A stretch of 64,000 nt of DNA from Oceanicola sp. 22II-s10i (GCF_002210105.1 NZ_AQQU01000001.1:1462501-1526500), one strand, 5' to 3'; counted from the stretch's first letter, positions 7,818 through 16,210 are shown. The notes: generated from the letters alone by a model not told the origin. Numbers and translations: made by a program.

Positions 7818-9404
7818 ATGGACTGGGATTACATCATTGTCGGGGCGGGCAGCGCGGGATGCGTGCTGGCCAAGCGGCTGGGCGAGGCGGGGCACCGGGT
7901 GCTGCTGCTGGAGGCCGGCGGGCGGGACAATTACCACTGGGTGCATATCCCGATGGGCTATCTCTACTGCATCGGCAATCCGCGCACCGACTGGATGTTC
8001 CGCACCGAGGCCGAGGCGGGGCTGAACGGGCGGCAGCTGCTCTATCCGCGCGGCAAGCTGCTGGGGGGATGTTCGTCGATCAACGGGATGCTCTACCTGC
8101 GGGGTCAGGCGGCCGATTACGACGGCTGGCGACAGCGCGGGCTGGCGGGCTGGGGGTGGGAGGACGTCCTGCCCTATTTCCTGAAATCGGAGGACTACGT
8201 CGAGGGCGCCAGCGACATGCATGGCGAGGGCGGTGAGTGGCGGGTCGAGAACCAGCGGCTGCACTGGGACGTGCTGGACGACTGGATGGCGGCGGCCGAG
8301 GCAGCGGGGATCCCGCGCACCACGGATTTCAACCGGGGCGACAACGAGGGCGTCGGCTATTTCCGCGTGAACCAGCGGGCCGGGTTCCGGATGAACACCG
8401 CCAAGGCCTTCCTGCGGACCGCGAAGGCGCCGGGACTTAAGGTCGAGACCGGGGCGCATACGCGTCGGGTGCTGGTCGAGGAGGGGCGCGCGGTTGGCGT
8501 CGAATACCTGCGCGACGGGCAAGTCGTTACGGCGCGCGCCAAGGGCGAGGTGATCCTGTCGGCAGGCGCGGTGAACTCGCCGCATATCCTGCAGCTCAGC
8601 GGGTTGGGCCCGGCGGCGCTGTTGCAGGAGCGGGGCGTCGGGGTGATCCGCGATCTGCCGGGCGTGGGGCGGAACCTGCAGGACCACCTGCAACTGCGCC
8701 TGTCGTGGCGGCTGCGCGATGCCAAGACGCTGAACACGCTGGCCTCCACCCTGTTCGGCAAGGCGTTGATCGGGGCGGATTACCTGTTCCGCCGCCGCGG
8801 GCCGATGACGATGGCGCCCTCGCAGCTCGGCGCCTTCACCCGCTCGCGCGAGGGGCTGGCGACGCCGGACCTCGAATACCATGTTCAGCCGCTGTCGCTC
8901 GACGCCTTCGGCCAGCCGCTGCACAGCTATCCGGCGATCACCGCATCGGTCTGCAACCTGCGTCCCGAGAGCCGGGGGACGATCGAGCTGGCCTCGCCCG
9001 ATCCGATGCAGGCCCCGAAGATCGCGCCGAATTATCTGTCGACGGAGGGCGACCGGCGGGTGGCCATCGACGCGATCCGGCTGACCCGCCGGATCATGAC
9101 GCAGAGCCCGATGGCGCGCTACGCCCCCGAAGAGGTGAAGCCGGGCGCGGAATATGACACCGACGCCGATCTGGCGCGGGCGGCGGGCGACGTGGGGACC
9201 ACGATCTTTCACCCGGTCAGCACCGTCAGGATGGGGCCGGAGGACGACGCGCCGCTGGATGCGCGACTTCGCGTCAAGGGGATCGGAGGGTTGCGCGTGG
9301 TCGATGCCAGTGTCATGCCCACGATCACCAGCGGCAACACCAACTCTCCGACCATCATGATCGCCGAGAAGGCCGCCGACATGATCCTCAAGGACAGCGC
9401 CTGA
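7818..9404 (+). CDS. GMC family FAD-dependent oxidoreductase (choline dehydrogenase-like)
   Basis: Flavoprotein of 528 residues that oxidises an alcohol to an aldehyde or acid; substrate unknown. The FAD-binding Rossmann motif is IIVGAGSAG at residues 6-14 with Glu32 for the ribose. The first GMC signature surrounds YPRGKLLGGCSSINGMLYLR, and the second is GEVILSAGAVNSPHILQLSG. Catalytic-type His465 (TIFHPVSTVRMG) and Asn509 (SGNTNSP) have the 44-residue spacing of the choline oxidase His/Asn pair. Similarity to BetA-type and long-chain alcohol dehydrogenases does not fix the substrate. The ATG at 7818 follows a GAGGGGAG. The next gene starts 1 bp after the stop, so they are almost surely cotranscribed. 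Confidence 0.93.
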   Translation: MDWDYIIVGAGSAGCVLAKRLGEAGHRVLLLEAGGRDNYHWVHIPMGYLYCIGNPRTDWMFRTEAEAGLNGRQLLYPRGKLLGGCSSINGMLYLRGQAADYDGWRQRGLAGWGWEDVLPYFLKSEDYVEGASDMHGEGGEWRVENQRLHWDVLDDWMAAAEAAGIPRTTDFNRGDNEGVGYFRVNQRAGFRMNTAKAFLRTAKAPGLKVETGAHTRRVLVEEGRAVGVEYLRDGQVVTARAKGEVILSAGAVNSPHILQLSGLGPAALLQERGVGVIRDLPGVGRNLQDHLQLRLSWRLRDAKTLNTLASTLFGKALIGADYLFRRRGPMTMAPSQLGAFTRSREGLATPDLEYHVQPLSLDAFGQPLHSYPAITASVCNLRPESRGTIELASPDPMQAPKIAPNYLSTEGDRRVAIDAIRLTRRIMTQSPMARYAPEEVKPGAEYDTDADLARAAGDVGTTIFHPVSTVRMGPEDDAPLDARLRVKGIGGLRVVDASVMPTITSGNTNSPTIMIAEKAADMILKDSA

Positions 9405-9405
9405 C

Positions 9406-9984
9406 ATGACCGACACGCCCGCAGACATCGTCATCGCCTACTGGTCCGGCTCGGGCTCCGTGAGCCTCGCCGCCCAGCTGATCGCCGAAGGTGCGCGGGC
9501 CGAGGGGGTTGAGGTCACGCTGACCGATGTCTCGGCGCTGGACGACGCGGGCTGGCAGACGTTGCACGGCGCCGCGGCCATCGTGTTCGGCACGCCGACC
9601 TACATGGGCGGGCCCGCGGCAGGGTTCAAAGCCTTTCTCGACGCGACGGGCGACCGGACATGGGTCAAGCGGATGTGGCTGGACAAGCTGGCGGGCGGAT
9701 TCACCAGCGGGGTGAACACAGGCGGCGACAAGCTCGCGACGCTGTCCTCGCTGTCGGTCTTTGCCGCCCAGCACGGCATGGTCTGGATCGGTCAGGACCT
9801 GATCGGCGCGCCGGTCGTCAAGGACAACGCGGGGCTGAACCTGTCGGGCACCTTCCTCGGGCTCGCGGTCAATTCCGATGGCGAGGGCGGTCTGACTCCC
9901 GGCTGCGAGGCCTCGGCCCGGCATTACGGCGCGCGGATGGCCCAGGCCGTCAGACGCTGGAACGGCGCTGTCGCCGCCGGTTGA
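9406..9984 (+). CDS. Flavodoxin / NADPH-dependent FMN reductase family protein
   Basis: Cytoplasmic flavoprotein of 192 residues in the WrbA/flavodoxin-like superfamily. The FMN phosphate-binding loop appears as YWSGSGSVSLAAQLIAEGA (residues 11-29), and the isoalloxazine-binding segment as FGTPTYMGGPAAGFKAFLD, the GTPTYxGxxA pattern of WrbA-type reductases. It probably reduces quinones or flavin at the expense of NAD(P)H (family knowledge). It starts 1 bp after the GMC oxidoreductase stop; a role in handling electrons or quinones for that enzyme is possible but is inference only. Confidence 0.85.
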   Translation: MTDTPADIVIAYWSGSGSVSLAAQLIAEGARAEGVEVTLTDVSALDDAGWQTLHGAAAIVFGTPTYMGGPAAGFKAFLDATGDRTWVKRMWLDKLAGGFTSGVNTGGDKLATLSSLSVFAAQHGMVWIGQDLIGAPVVKDNAGLNLSGTFLGLAVNSDGEGGLTPGCEASARHYGARMAQAVRRWNGAVAAG

Positions 9985-10081
9985 ACCTTTTTCATTCTCG
10001 CGGCGTTCATCCCGGTAACAATTCCGTTCCCGGCGCCGCCTGCGCGTGCATATGGTGCCTAGTCAGTTTCAGGGGGTCGCC

Positions 10082-10924
10082 ATGCGTCTCAAGGGTGTGC
10101 GCCGCAGCGCCAATGTCGATGATCGTCGCCGGATGGGTGGCGGGGGCGCCATCGGCGGGCTCGGGATCGGCGGCGTGCTGCTGGTTCTGGCCATCGGCTA
10201 CTTCACCGGCATCGACGTCACACCGCTTCTGACCGATTCGAGCGGCACGCAGGGCGCACAGGTCGAGCGCGAGCTGACGCCCGAAGAAGAGGCGGCGGGC
10301 GACTTCACGATGCGCGTTCTGGCGACGACCGAGGACGTGTGGCGGCAGAAGCTGCCGGACCAGGCCGGGATCGAATACACCCCGCCGCAGCTGGTCCTGT
10401 TCTCGGGCCGGACGCAAAGCCCTTGCGGCGATGCCTCGGGCGCGACGGGGCCGTTCTACTGCCCGATCGACAGCCGCGCCTATATCGACACGGCTTTCTT
10501 CGCGATGCTGGCGCAGCGCCTTGGTGCGCAGGGCGATTTCGCGGCAGCCTACGTGGTGGCGCATGAGGTCGCGCACCATGTGCAGAACGAACTGGGCATT
10601 CAGGGCAAGGTGAACCAGATGCGGCAGGCGGCCAGCCAGACGCAGGCCAACGCGATAACCGTGCGGCTGGAACTACAGGCGGATTGCCTGTCCGGGGTCT
10701 GGGCCTCGGGCGTTGAGGGCCTGCTGGAGCCCGGCGACGTTCAAGAAGCGCTGAACGCTGCCCGCCAGATCGGCGATGACACGCTGCAGCGCAATGCGGG
10801 GCAGGTGCCTCAGCCGCATACCTTCACGCACGGCACGGCCGAGCAACGCTCCAGCTGGTTCGCGCGTGGCTACGAGAGCGGCGACATCAATTCCTGCGAC
10901 ACGTTCAGGGCGCAGGACATCTGA
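10082..10924 (+). CDS. YpfJ-type neutral zinc metallopeptidase
   Basis: Predicted membrane-anchored zinc peptidase of 280 residues. A short Arg-rich cytoplasmic N-terminus is followed by a Gly-rich segment and one membrane helix at about residues 24-43. The extracytoplasmic domain carries HEVAHHVQ at 161-168 (zinc ligands His161 and His165, catalytic Glu162) and a downstream LELQADCLSGVWA that should give the third ligand. This matches the 'putative neutral zinc metallopeptidase' (YpfJ) family, whose substrates are unknown. The ATG at 10082 gives the family start MRLKG; an upstream in-frame ATG adds 12 residues. It converges with rsgA, with 3 bp between the stops. Confidence 0.93.
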   Translation: MRLKGVRRSANVDDRRRMGGGGAIGGLGIGGVLLVLAIGYFTGIDVTPLLTDSSGTQGAQVERELTPEEEAAGDFTMRVLATTEDVWRQKLPDQAGIEYTPPQLVLFSGRTQSPCGDASGATGPFYCPIDSRAYIDTAFFAMLAQRLGAQGDFAAAYVVAHEVAHHVQNELGIQGKVNQMRQAASQTQANAITVRLELQADCLSGVWASGVEGLLEPGDVQEALNAARQIGDDTLQRNAGQVPQPHTFTHGTAEQRSSWFARGYESGDINSCDTFRAQDI

Positions 10925-10927
10925 CGC

Positions 10928-11977
10928 TCAGCCCCCCTTGTCGCGCCGGTGCGCGGCCTGCGTGACGCGGATATGCTTGTGAAACCGCTTCTGCCGCGCC
11001 CGGCCCTCGGCCACGGTTTCGGTCGCGTGCCGGTCCTCGGCCTTCAGCTTGCGCCAGCGCGCCAGCCGGTCGGGGTCCAGCGACCCGTCCGCGATCGCCG
11101 CCTGAACGGCGCAACCGGGTTCCTTTTCATGCGCGCAGTCGCGGAACCGGCACTCGGCGGCAAGGTCGAGGATCTCGGAGAACACCGCGTCGATCCCCTC
11201 GGCGGCGTCCATCACGCCCATTTCGCGCATGCCCGGCGTGTCGATCAGCCAGCCGCCCGCAAGTGTCCGGTGCAGCGACCGGGCGGTGGTGGTGTGGCGT
11301 CCGCGCGCGTCGTCCTCGCGGATGTCGCCCGTCGCCTGCACGGTGCCGCAGATCGCGTTGGTCAGGGTCGACTTGCCGGTGCCCGACATACCGACCAGCG
11401 CGACGGTCTTCCCCGGCCCTGACCAGGGTTCGAAATGGCTGGCCGCGTCTGCCGCCTTGGCGTTCAGCAGGATCACCTCGACCCCGCGTGCGGCCTTGCG
11501 TGCGTCCTCGGCATAGCGCTGCGCCGTTTCGGCAAGGTCGGCTTTGGTGATGACAATTACAGGCTCGATATCGGCCTCGTAAGCTAGCGCCAGCGCCCGT
11601 TCCAGCCGCGGCACGCTGAAGTCGTCGTTGCAGGAGGTCACCACGAACAGCGTGTCCACGTTCGCCGCGATGAGCTGCGCGTGTATCTCGCGCCCGGAGG
11701 CGCGGCGTGACAGCTCGGTCCGCCGCTCCAGCACCCGTGCGGCGCGCCCGGTCGCCGGATCGGCCAGCACCCAATCCCCGACCGCCACGTCGCCCGCGCC
11801 GATCTCGGGGGGCAGGGTCAGCGACAGCGGGCCGCCCTCGCTCAGCGCGGTCAGCCGGTCGCGCTGGACCTCGGCCACGCGGGCGGGCGTCAGGGTTTCG
11901 AGGTCCTGAAGGTCGAGTTGGGACAGAAAGAACTGGGACCAGCCGAGCGCACGCAGGTCGGGTGAGGGCAGGGTCAT
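10928..11977 (-). CDS. rsgA: Ribosome small-subunit-dependent GTPase A
   Basis: Circularly permuted GTPase that helps mature the 30S ribosomal subunit by releasing RbfA and checking the decoding centre (family knowledge). The 349-residue protein has an OB-fold domain (about 45-100), then the permuted GTPase motifs: G4 (VITKADL) comes before G1 (GMSGTGKSTLTN), followed by the T-rich switch region (RGRHTTT) and G3 (DTPGM). A zinc-knuckle region CRFRDCAHEKEPGCAV lies near the end. The ATG at 11977 gives the conserved start; further upstream codons lie close to the ffs gene and look unlike coding sequence. It converges with the YpfJ-type peptidase gene. Confidence 0.95.
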   Translation of the reverse strand: MTLPSPDLRALGWSQFFLSQLDLQDLETLTPARVAEVQRDRLTALSEGGPLSLTLPPEIGAGDVAVGDWVLADPATGRAARVLERRTELSRRASGREIHAQLIAANVDTLFVVTSCNDDFSVPRLERALALAYEADIEPVIVITKADLAETAQRYAEDARKAARGVEVILLNAKAADAASHFEPWSGPGKTVALVGMSGTGKSTLTNAICGTVQATGDIREDDARGRHTTTARSLHRTLAGGWLIDTPGMREMGVMDAAEGIDAVFSEILDLAAECRFRDCAHEKEPGCAVQAAIADGSLDPDRLARWRKLKAEDRHATETVAEGRARQKRFHKHIRVTQAAHRRDKGG

Positions 11978-12050
11978 CGGGGCGGTGCGAACATGCGGAT
12001 CATCCGCATACAATAGCGCGGCTCCGGGCAGGGGGGCAAAGGGGAAAGGT

Positions 12051-12144
12051 GAGAGGCTGGACAACGACCCAAGCGGGACTCGTTACGGCTGCTTCCTTCC
12101 GGACCTGACCGGGTTGGCGAGGCACTTGCCCGCGCCAACCTCTC
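12051..12144 (-). ncRNA. ffs: Signal recognition particle RNA (4.5S type)
   Basis: Read on the minus strand, the segment contains the SRP RNA domain IV core GGTCAGGTCCGGAAGGAAGC, including the GGAA tetraloop and the symmetric loop that bind Ffh. The ends pair: GAGAGGTTGG at the 5' side (12144 downward) with CCAGCCTCTC at the 3' side (12060-12051). The length of about 94 nt fits the short bacterial form without an Alu domain. It sits between the PAP2 gene and rsgA on the same strand. The exact transcript ends are inferred from the terminal pairing. Confidence 0.95.
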
Positions 12145-12195
12145 AATCCGCGATATAGGGCGGAGAAACCGGATTCGCAACCCGTCCGCGCCGGA

Positions 12196-12915
12196 TCACC
12201 TTTCGGTCCGGGTCTCCGGCTCAATCTGGCCGCTGCGCCCGAGGTAGCGCGCGATCAGCCAGACGCCGAAAGCCCAAGCCGCCCCCAGCGACCAGCCCGC
12301 CAGGACGTCGGACGGCCAGTGCACGCCCAGGTAGACCCGGCTGATCCCGACCAGCATCGTCAGGATCGCCGCCACCACGATGCACAGCGCCCGCACCCGC
12401 ATGTCGCTTTGTGTCCGGGCCAGCATGACGGCCAGCGTCAGGTAGGTGATCGCGGCCATCATGGAATGGCCCGAGGGGAACGAAGCCGTCACCACCTCGA
12501 CCCCGTGCGGCACCAGATCGGGGCGGGGGCGCGAGAATCCGGACTTCGCCAGGTGCGACAGCGCCTGTCCGCCGAGGATTGCGGCGGCCAGCAGCACCAC
12601 CGAGGCGCGCTGCCGCTTGAGCAGCAGGAAGGCGATGACCGACAGCGAGATCAGGGTCAGCACCGTCACCCCGCCAAGCGCGGTCAGGTCGCGCATCGCG
12701 ACCTCCACCTGCCGCCCGCCGATCGGGTTGTCGGGCTGCCCCGGCGACCGGAGCGCCATCAGCACCGCCTCGTCGAAGGCATGCAGGTCGCCTTCCAGCA
12801 TCTCGGCGGCAAGGGCGACGAAGGCCCAGAGCGCGCCGGCGATCACGAAGATCGCGACGAGGGTGGCGGTTTCGACCCGTCGGGCGGCGGCGGAGATGTG
12901 GGTGCGCAGCGTCAT
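12196..12915 (-). CDS. PAP2-family membrane phosphatase
   Basis: Integral membrane phosphatase of 239 residues with about five to six membrane helices. The three PAP2 catalytic motifs are present: KSGFSRPRP (residues 124-132), PSGH (147-150), and SRVYLGVH (192-199) with Arg193 and His199. Family members dephosphorylate lipid phosphates such as phosphatidic acid, phosphatidylglycerophosphate or undecaprenyl pyrophosphate at the outer face of the inner membrane; the substrate here is not decidable from sequence. The ATG at 12915 fits a short cytoplasmic N-terminus. It is divergent from the small periplasmic protein gene, and ffs lies just downstream. Confidence 0.93.
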   Translation of the reverse strand: MTLRTHISAAARRVETATLVAIFVIAGALWAFVALAAEMLEGDLHAFDEAVLMALRSPGQPDNPIGGRQVEVAMRDLTALGGVTVLTLISLSVIAFLLLKRQRASVVLLAAAILGGQALSHLAKSGFSRPRPDLVPHGVEVVTASFPSGHSMMAAITYLTLAVMLARTQSDMRVRALCIVVAAILTMLVGISRVYLGVHWPSDVLAGWSLGAAWAFGVWLIARYLGRSGQIEPETRTER

Positions 12916-13002
12916 CCGGGAAATTATGGATCGCCCGCGCGTCCCGGCAAGCGTCAGGGCGCCGCAGGTTTGATCTGGGTCATGTCGCGGCGCGTCAGGC
13001 GT

Positions 13003-13026
13003 ATATATTCAGCGTCGAGAATATAT
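13003..13026 (+). promoter_or_regulatory. Perfect palindrome fitting an SqrR/BigR-type operator
   Basis: ATATATTC (13003-13010), an 8-base spacer, and GAATATAT (13019-13026) form a perfect inverted repeat whose core is ATTC-N8-GAAT. That is the consensus described for the Rhodobacter sulfide/persulfide repressor SqrR, an ArsR-family BigR relative. It ends 19 bp before the ATG of the next gene and would overlap its promoter. An imperfect FNR-like sequence, TTGATCTGGGTCAT, lies at 12970-12983. Confidence 0.65.
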
Positions 13027-13045
13027 CTCTCACCCGGAGGCTCCC

Positions 13046-13750
13046 ATGAAATCCGCCCTTCTCGCCGCTCTGATTTGCGCCCTGCCGCTGGCCGCCCATG
13101 CCGGGCCTTTCGCCGAGTTCGAAGGCCAGCTGCGCACCGCCTATGCCGACTACCGGACAGCGCTCTTCGCCAGCAACTCGGGCAAGGCCGAAGCGACCGT
13201 CGCATCCATCGCCGCATTCTCCGAGAAATGGGCCGCGCTCGAAACCCGGTGGTCGCAGACCGTGCCGCCGCAGTACGAGGAGGATCCGGCCTTCTTCGCG
13301 ACGCTCGACACGGTGGACCGGGTGATCGCCGACGCCTCGGCACAGGCGGTGTCCGGTCAGCTGACCGAGGCGCACGAAACGCTGGAACAAGTCCGCGACC
13401 AGATCGGTGCCCTTCACCTGCGGAACGGGATCGTCACCTTCTCCGACCGGATGAACGCCTACCACGCCCGGATGGAGGAAGCGCTGGCCGAGGACCTGAC
13501 GCGGCACCCGGACGGAGGACTTGCCTTTCTGCATGAGGAAGCCGCCGTCCTGGCCTTCCTGGCCGAACAGATCGCGACCCACCCGGCTCCCGAGGCGCTG
13601 AGCGAAGGTTATGAGCCCCTGCTGACCGCCATGCGCGACTCGGTGTCCATGCTGCTCGACGCGACTCGCAAGGGCGACCTCGACGCGGCAAAGGCGGCGC
13701 TCGGAAAACTCAAGGCGCCCTATTCCAAGTTCTTCGTGAAATTCGGCTGA
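13046..13750 (+). CDS. Small periplasmic helical protein, unknown function
   Basis: Unrecognised protein of 234 residues. A clear Sec signal peptide, MKSALLAALICALPLAAHA, should be cleaved after AHA, leaving a mature protein of about 215 residues in the periplasm. The mature part is almost entirely predicted helix, with heptad-like spacing, and ends in SKFFVKFG. It has the feel of a four-helix-bundle periplasmic protein such as a cytochrome c' or an iron/copper-binding relative. However, there is no CxxCH haem motif and no cysteine in the mature chain, and Met residues are few. The SD GGAGG is at 13036-13040. The upstream ATTC-N8-GAAT palindrome suggests induction by sulfide or persulfide (inference). 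Confidence 0.8.
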   Translation: MKSALLAALICALPLAAHAGPFAEFEGQLRTAYADYRTALFASNSGKAEATVASIAAFSEKWAALETRWSQTVPPQYEEDPAFFATLDTVDRVIADASAQAVSGQLTEAHETLEQVRDQIGALHLRNGIVTFSDRMNAYHARMEEALAEDLTRHPDGGLAFLHEEAAVLAFLAEQIATHPAPEALSEGYEPLLTAMRDSVSMLLDATRKGDLDAAKAALGKLKAPYSKFFVKFG

Positions 13751-13848
13751 ACCGCACGCACGCAAGGTGTCAGGCTAGTCATAAGGTCTGCACCGCATAG
13801 GCGAGGATGGCGCGAGGCTGGACCGCCAAGTGTCAGGTTCTAACTGGT

Positions 13849-14211
13849 ATGTCGCAAAGCAGTTCAGACGACGAGGGCATACCTGTGAAGCTGACACAAA
13901 ACCTGAAAGGCCTCCTGCGAGCTTCGATCCATGTACGTGGCGAGGAGAAGGAGATGCCGATGAGCCGCCTCCAGATCCTGCTGCATGTCGCGTCCCGATC
14001 CGAGTCCGGAGGCGCTCTGGTGCGCGATCTTGTGAAGGAATCGGGCATCAACCAGTCATCGGTGGCGCGAGCGCTGTCGATGCTGGGCGCCGCGCAGATG
14101 GATGGACTTATCGAGCAGGTGCCAGACCCCGAAGACCCGCGCCGCGTTAGGGTTCACCTCACCCGAAGAGGCGAAAGCTTCTTGTCGGGCGTCAGCAATG
14201 TAATGGGCTGA
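13849..14211 (+). CDS. MarR/winged-helix-like regulator
   Basis: A 120-residue protein with a winged helix-turn-helix: SRLQILLHVASRSES (recognition scaffold), then VRDLVKESGINQSSVARALSML and a wing DPEDPRRVRVHLTRRG, the pattern seen in MarR-type regulators. The MarR dimerisation helices are short or missing, so it may be a phage- or plasmid-type relative. The start is uncertain: ATG 13849 was chosen, but GTG 13885 or an upstream ATG at 13807 are possible. Base composition and codon choice look less GC-biased than in neighbouring genes, a hint of recent acquisition. No obvious target gene is adjacent; the COQ9 gene converges on it. Confidence 0.7.
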   Translation: MSQSSSDDEGIPVKLTQNLKGLLRASIHVRGEEKEMPMSRLQILLHVASRSESGGALVRDLVKESGINQSSVARALSMLGAAQMDGLIEQVPDPEDPRRVRVHLTRRGESFLSGVSNVMG

Positions 14212-14250
14212 CGCCAACGTTTGAGGTCGGTCACACCTCAAACGCTCCTT

Positions 14251-14931
14251 TTACCCCATATGCCCCGGCATATCCTCGGGCCGCCCCTTGGGCGCGCGGA
14301 TCATCCCCATCAGGGCCATCGGCCCGGCCAGCACCGCCGAGGCGAGCTTGTTCTCGCGCACCGCCGCCTTGGCCTTCTCGATCCGCATCACGTCGTCGAT
14401 CCGCCGGTCGATGAACTCCGACGTCGCGTGGTGACCGGGCGAATCGTCGCCCAGCCAGTAGAGCACCACCGAGCCGTAGACCCCCGACAGGGTCGCGCGT
14501 TTCGTGTACCAGTTCACGTCGTCCGAGGTGTCGCCAAGGGCGCGCCAGATCGCATCGGCCGTGCCCCAGAGCGCCTTCGCCCCGTCGCCCGCGTTCTGCG
14601 GCAACGCGAAGAGCGTCATCCCCCGCCGCACCAGTTCCTTGTCCGGCACCGCGTCCAGCCGGAACCGGATCGCCTGTGCCACCCGTTCGCTGTAGCGCAG
14701 GCTGGACAGGTCCGCCTCCTGCATCCGGCGCACCATTTCTGCGTCGCCGCGCTTGTGGAACGCCAGCGCGAGGTCCACGGCGCCGCGGGGGAACAGCGCC
14801 TGCGCCAGTCCGTAATCCACGCCCGAATCCTCGGCTGCGGCCTTCAGCGTGCCCGCCGACCAGCCGTCGAAAGGCACGTGGGCCAGCGCCGCGTCGAGCA
14901 GTTTATCGGCAGTATCCGTTGTCCCGGTCAT
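14251..14931 (-). CDS. COQ9 family ubiquinone biosynthesis protein
   Basis: Lipid-binding accessory factor of ubiquinone synthesis, 226 residues. In mitochondria COQ9 presents the polyprenyl intermediate to the hydroxylase COQ7, and bacterial relatives are assumed to do the same. The sequence has the family's TetR-like N-terminal helices (ADKLLDAALAHVPFDGWSAG) and the C-terminal COQ9 domain with DDVNWYTKRATLSGVYGS, a highly typical stretch. The ATG at 14931 was chosen; an in-frame upstream start would add 11 residues. It is divergent from rpsU, with about 110 bp for both promoters. Confidence 0.93.
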   Translation of the reverse strand: MTGTTDTADKLLDAALAHVPFDGWSAGTLKAAAEDSGVDYGLAQALFPRGAVDLALAFHKRGDAEMVRRMQEADLSSLRYSERVAQAIRFRLDAVPDKELVRRGMTLFALPQNAGDGAKALWGTADAIWRALGDTSDDVNWYTKRATLSGVYGSVVLYWLGDDSPGHHATSEFIDRRIDDVMRIEKAKAAVRENKLASAVLAGPMALMGMIRAPKGRPEDMPGHMG

Positions 14932-15041
14932 GACTTCAGCCTCCGCATGTGGTCTACTGGACAAATAGGGCGGCCCCCGCTATAAGGCCACCTCCTGCAA
15001 ATTCTCTTGCAACTCTAACCTAGGAAGGTGGTGACAACCAC

Positions 15042-15248
15042 ATGCAGGTCTCTGTTCGCGACAACAACGTCGATCAGGCGCTCCGCGCCCTGAAGAAAAA
15101 GCTCCAGCGCGAAGGCGTGTTTCGGGAAATGAAGCTCAAGCAGCATTTCGAGAAACCCTCCGAGAAGAAAGCGCGCGAGAAAGCCGAAGCGATCCGCCGC
15201 GCCCGCAAGCTGGCGCGCAAGAAAGCGCAACGCGAAGGCATGCTCTGA
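15042..15248 (+). CDS. rpsU: 30S ribosomal protein S21
   Basis: Small basic ribosomal protein of 68 residues, near the 3' end of 16S rRNA in the platform of the 30S subunit. The N-terminus [20 protein letters not shown] and the Lys/Arg-rich C-terminal helix ([20 protein letters not shown]) are standard. The SD GGAAGG (15023-15028) is followed at once by a small hairpin GTGGT-GACA-ACCAC (15028-15041) that abuts the ATG, which could modulate initiation (inference). A terminator-like hairpin follows the stop, so the gene is probably monocistronic. Divergent from COQ9. Confidence 0.97.
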   Translation: MQVSVRDNNVDQALRALKKKLQREGVFREMKLKQHFEKPSEKKAREKAEAIRRARKLARKKAQREGML

Positions 15249-15278
15249 GGCTTTTCCTTGGACAGAACGTAAGTTCAG

Positions 15279-15315
15279 ACGACCCCCGCGGCCCCGCCCC
15301 GGGGGTTTGTCGTTT
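15279..15315 (+). terminator. Terminator-like hairpin after rpsU
   Basis: ACGACCCCC (from 15279) can pair with GGGGG-TTT-GTCGT (ending 15313), giving a GC-rich bulged stem followed by TTT. It ends about 65 bp after the rpsU stop. Confidence 0.55.
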
Positions 15316-15376
15316 CTGAGGGGCGGTTTGCCCGATCCCGTCTCCAACCCCACCGACTTTGCCCGAGGACACACCG

Positions 15377-16201
15377 ATGACCAGACTGACCGAAGAGGGA
15401 CAAAGGATCATTGCCGACGTCGCATCCCGTCACGGGATCAGCGTGGACGCCGCTTGCCAGATGCTCGATGCCGTCGCCGCCGGGCATGGGTCGCAGGCGC
15501 AGTTCAACATCGCGGAACTCGGCGGCATGGGGCAGTGGTCGCAGGGCGGCATGACGATGGTGGGCGACATGTTCAACCACGGGCTGGCCGCCCGCGTGAA
15601 CGCGCTCTGCGCCGAACTGTCGGACATCGTCCAGTCTCAGCCCGTCTTCACCCGTCCCGCCGCGTCGCAGTCGCAGTCCCAGTCGCCCGGCGGCGGGGTC
15701 AGCCTCTTCGTGCCCTCGGGCAGCGACTGGCCTGCCGAACTGGGCACGCCTGCCTCGGTCGGGGCGCAGAATGACATGCGCTATGCCTATTTCCCCGACC
15801 GCCAGAGGCTGGCCGTGGATGTCGGCGGCCGGATCACGGTCTACGACACAGGCGATCACCGGATCAGCGGCTTCGGTCAGGCGCAGAGCGGCGGGCAGAG
15901 CCTGAGCTTCAACAGCCAGTACGGCCTGATCGACCTGTCGCAGCTGCACCGTGTGGATGACGGTGCGGCCGCGGTCGCGCAGGCGCCGGTCCCGGAGACC
16001 ATGCCCGAACAGGCCGAGGCAAAGCAGGCGCCTAATGACGAGCCCGTTACCGCGCAACCTGAGGCCCAGCCGAAGGGCGGGGCGATGTCCGACGATCAGA
16101 TCTTCGACCGGATCGAGCGGCTGGCCGGTCTGCTGGAAAAGGGCATCATCACCCAGTCGGAATTCGACGCGAAAAAGACCGAACTGCTCGCCCGCCTCTG
16201 A
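15377..16201 (+). CDS. SHOCT-domain protein
   Basis: A 274-residue protein ending in a SHOCT (short C-terminal) motif at about residues 245-274: DRIERLAGLLEKGIITQSEF then DAKK and LLARL. SHOCT motifs are thought to mediate oligomerisation or binding. Residues 1-60 are helical (RLTEEGQRIIADVASRHGIS), and about 60-200 hold a Ser/Gln/Gly-rich region with beta character and no recognised enzyme motif. There is no signal peptide or membrane helix, so it is probably cytoplasmic. Function unknown. It converges with the transglutaminase gene, 9 bp between stops. Confidence 0.8.
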   Translation: MTRLTEEGQRIIADVASRHGISVDAACQMLDAVAAGHGSQAQFNIAELGGMGQWSQGGMTMVGDMFNHGLAARVNALCAELSDIVQSQPVFTRPAASQSQSQSPGGGVSLFVPSGSDWPAELGTPASVGAQNDMRYAYFPDRQRLAVDVGGRITVYDTGDHRISGFGQAQSGGQSLSFNSQYGLIDLSQLHRVDDGAAAVAQAPVPETMPEQAEAKQAPNDEPVTAQPEAQPKGGAMSDDQIFDRIERLAGLLEKGIITQSEFDAKKTELLARL

Positions 16202-16210
16202 GCCGGCAGC

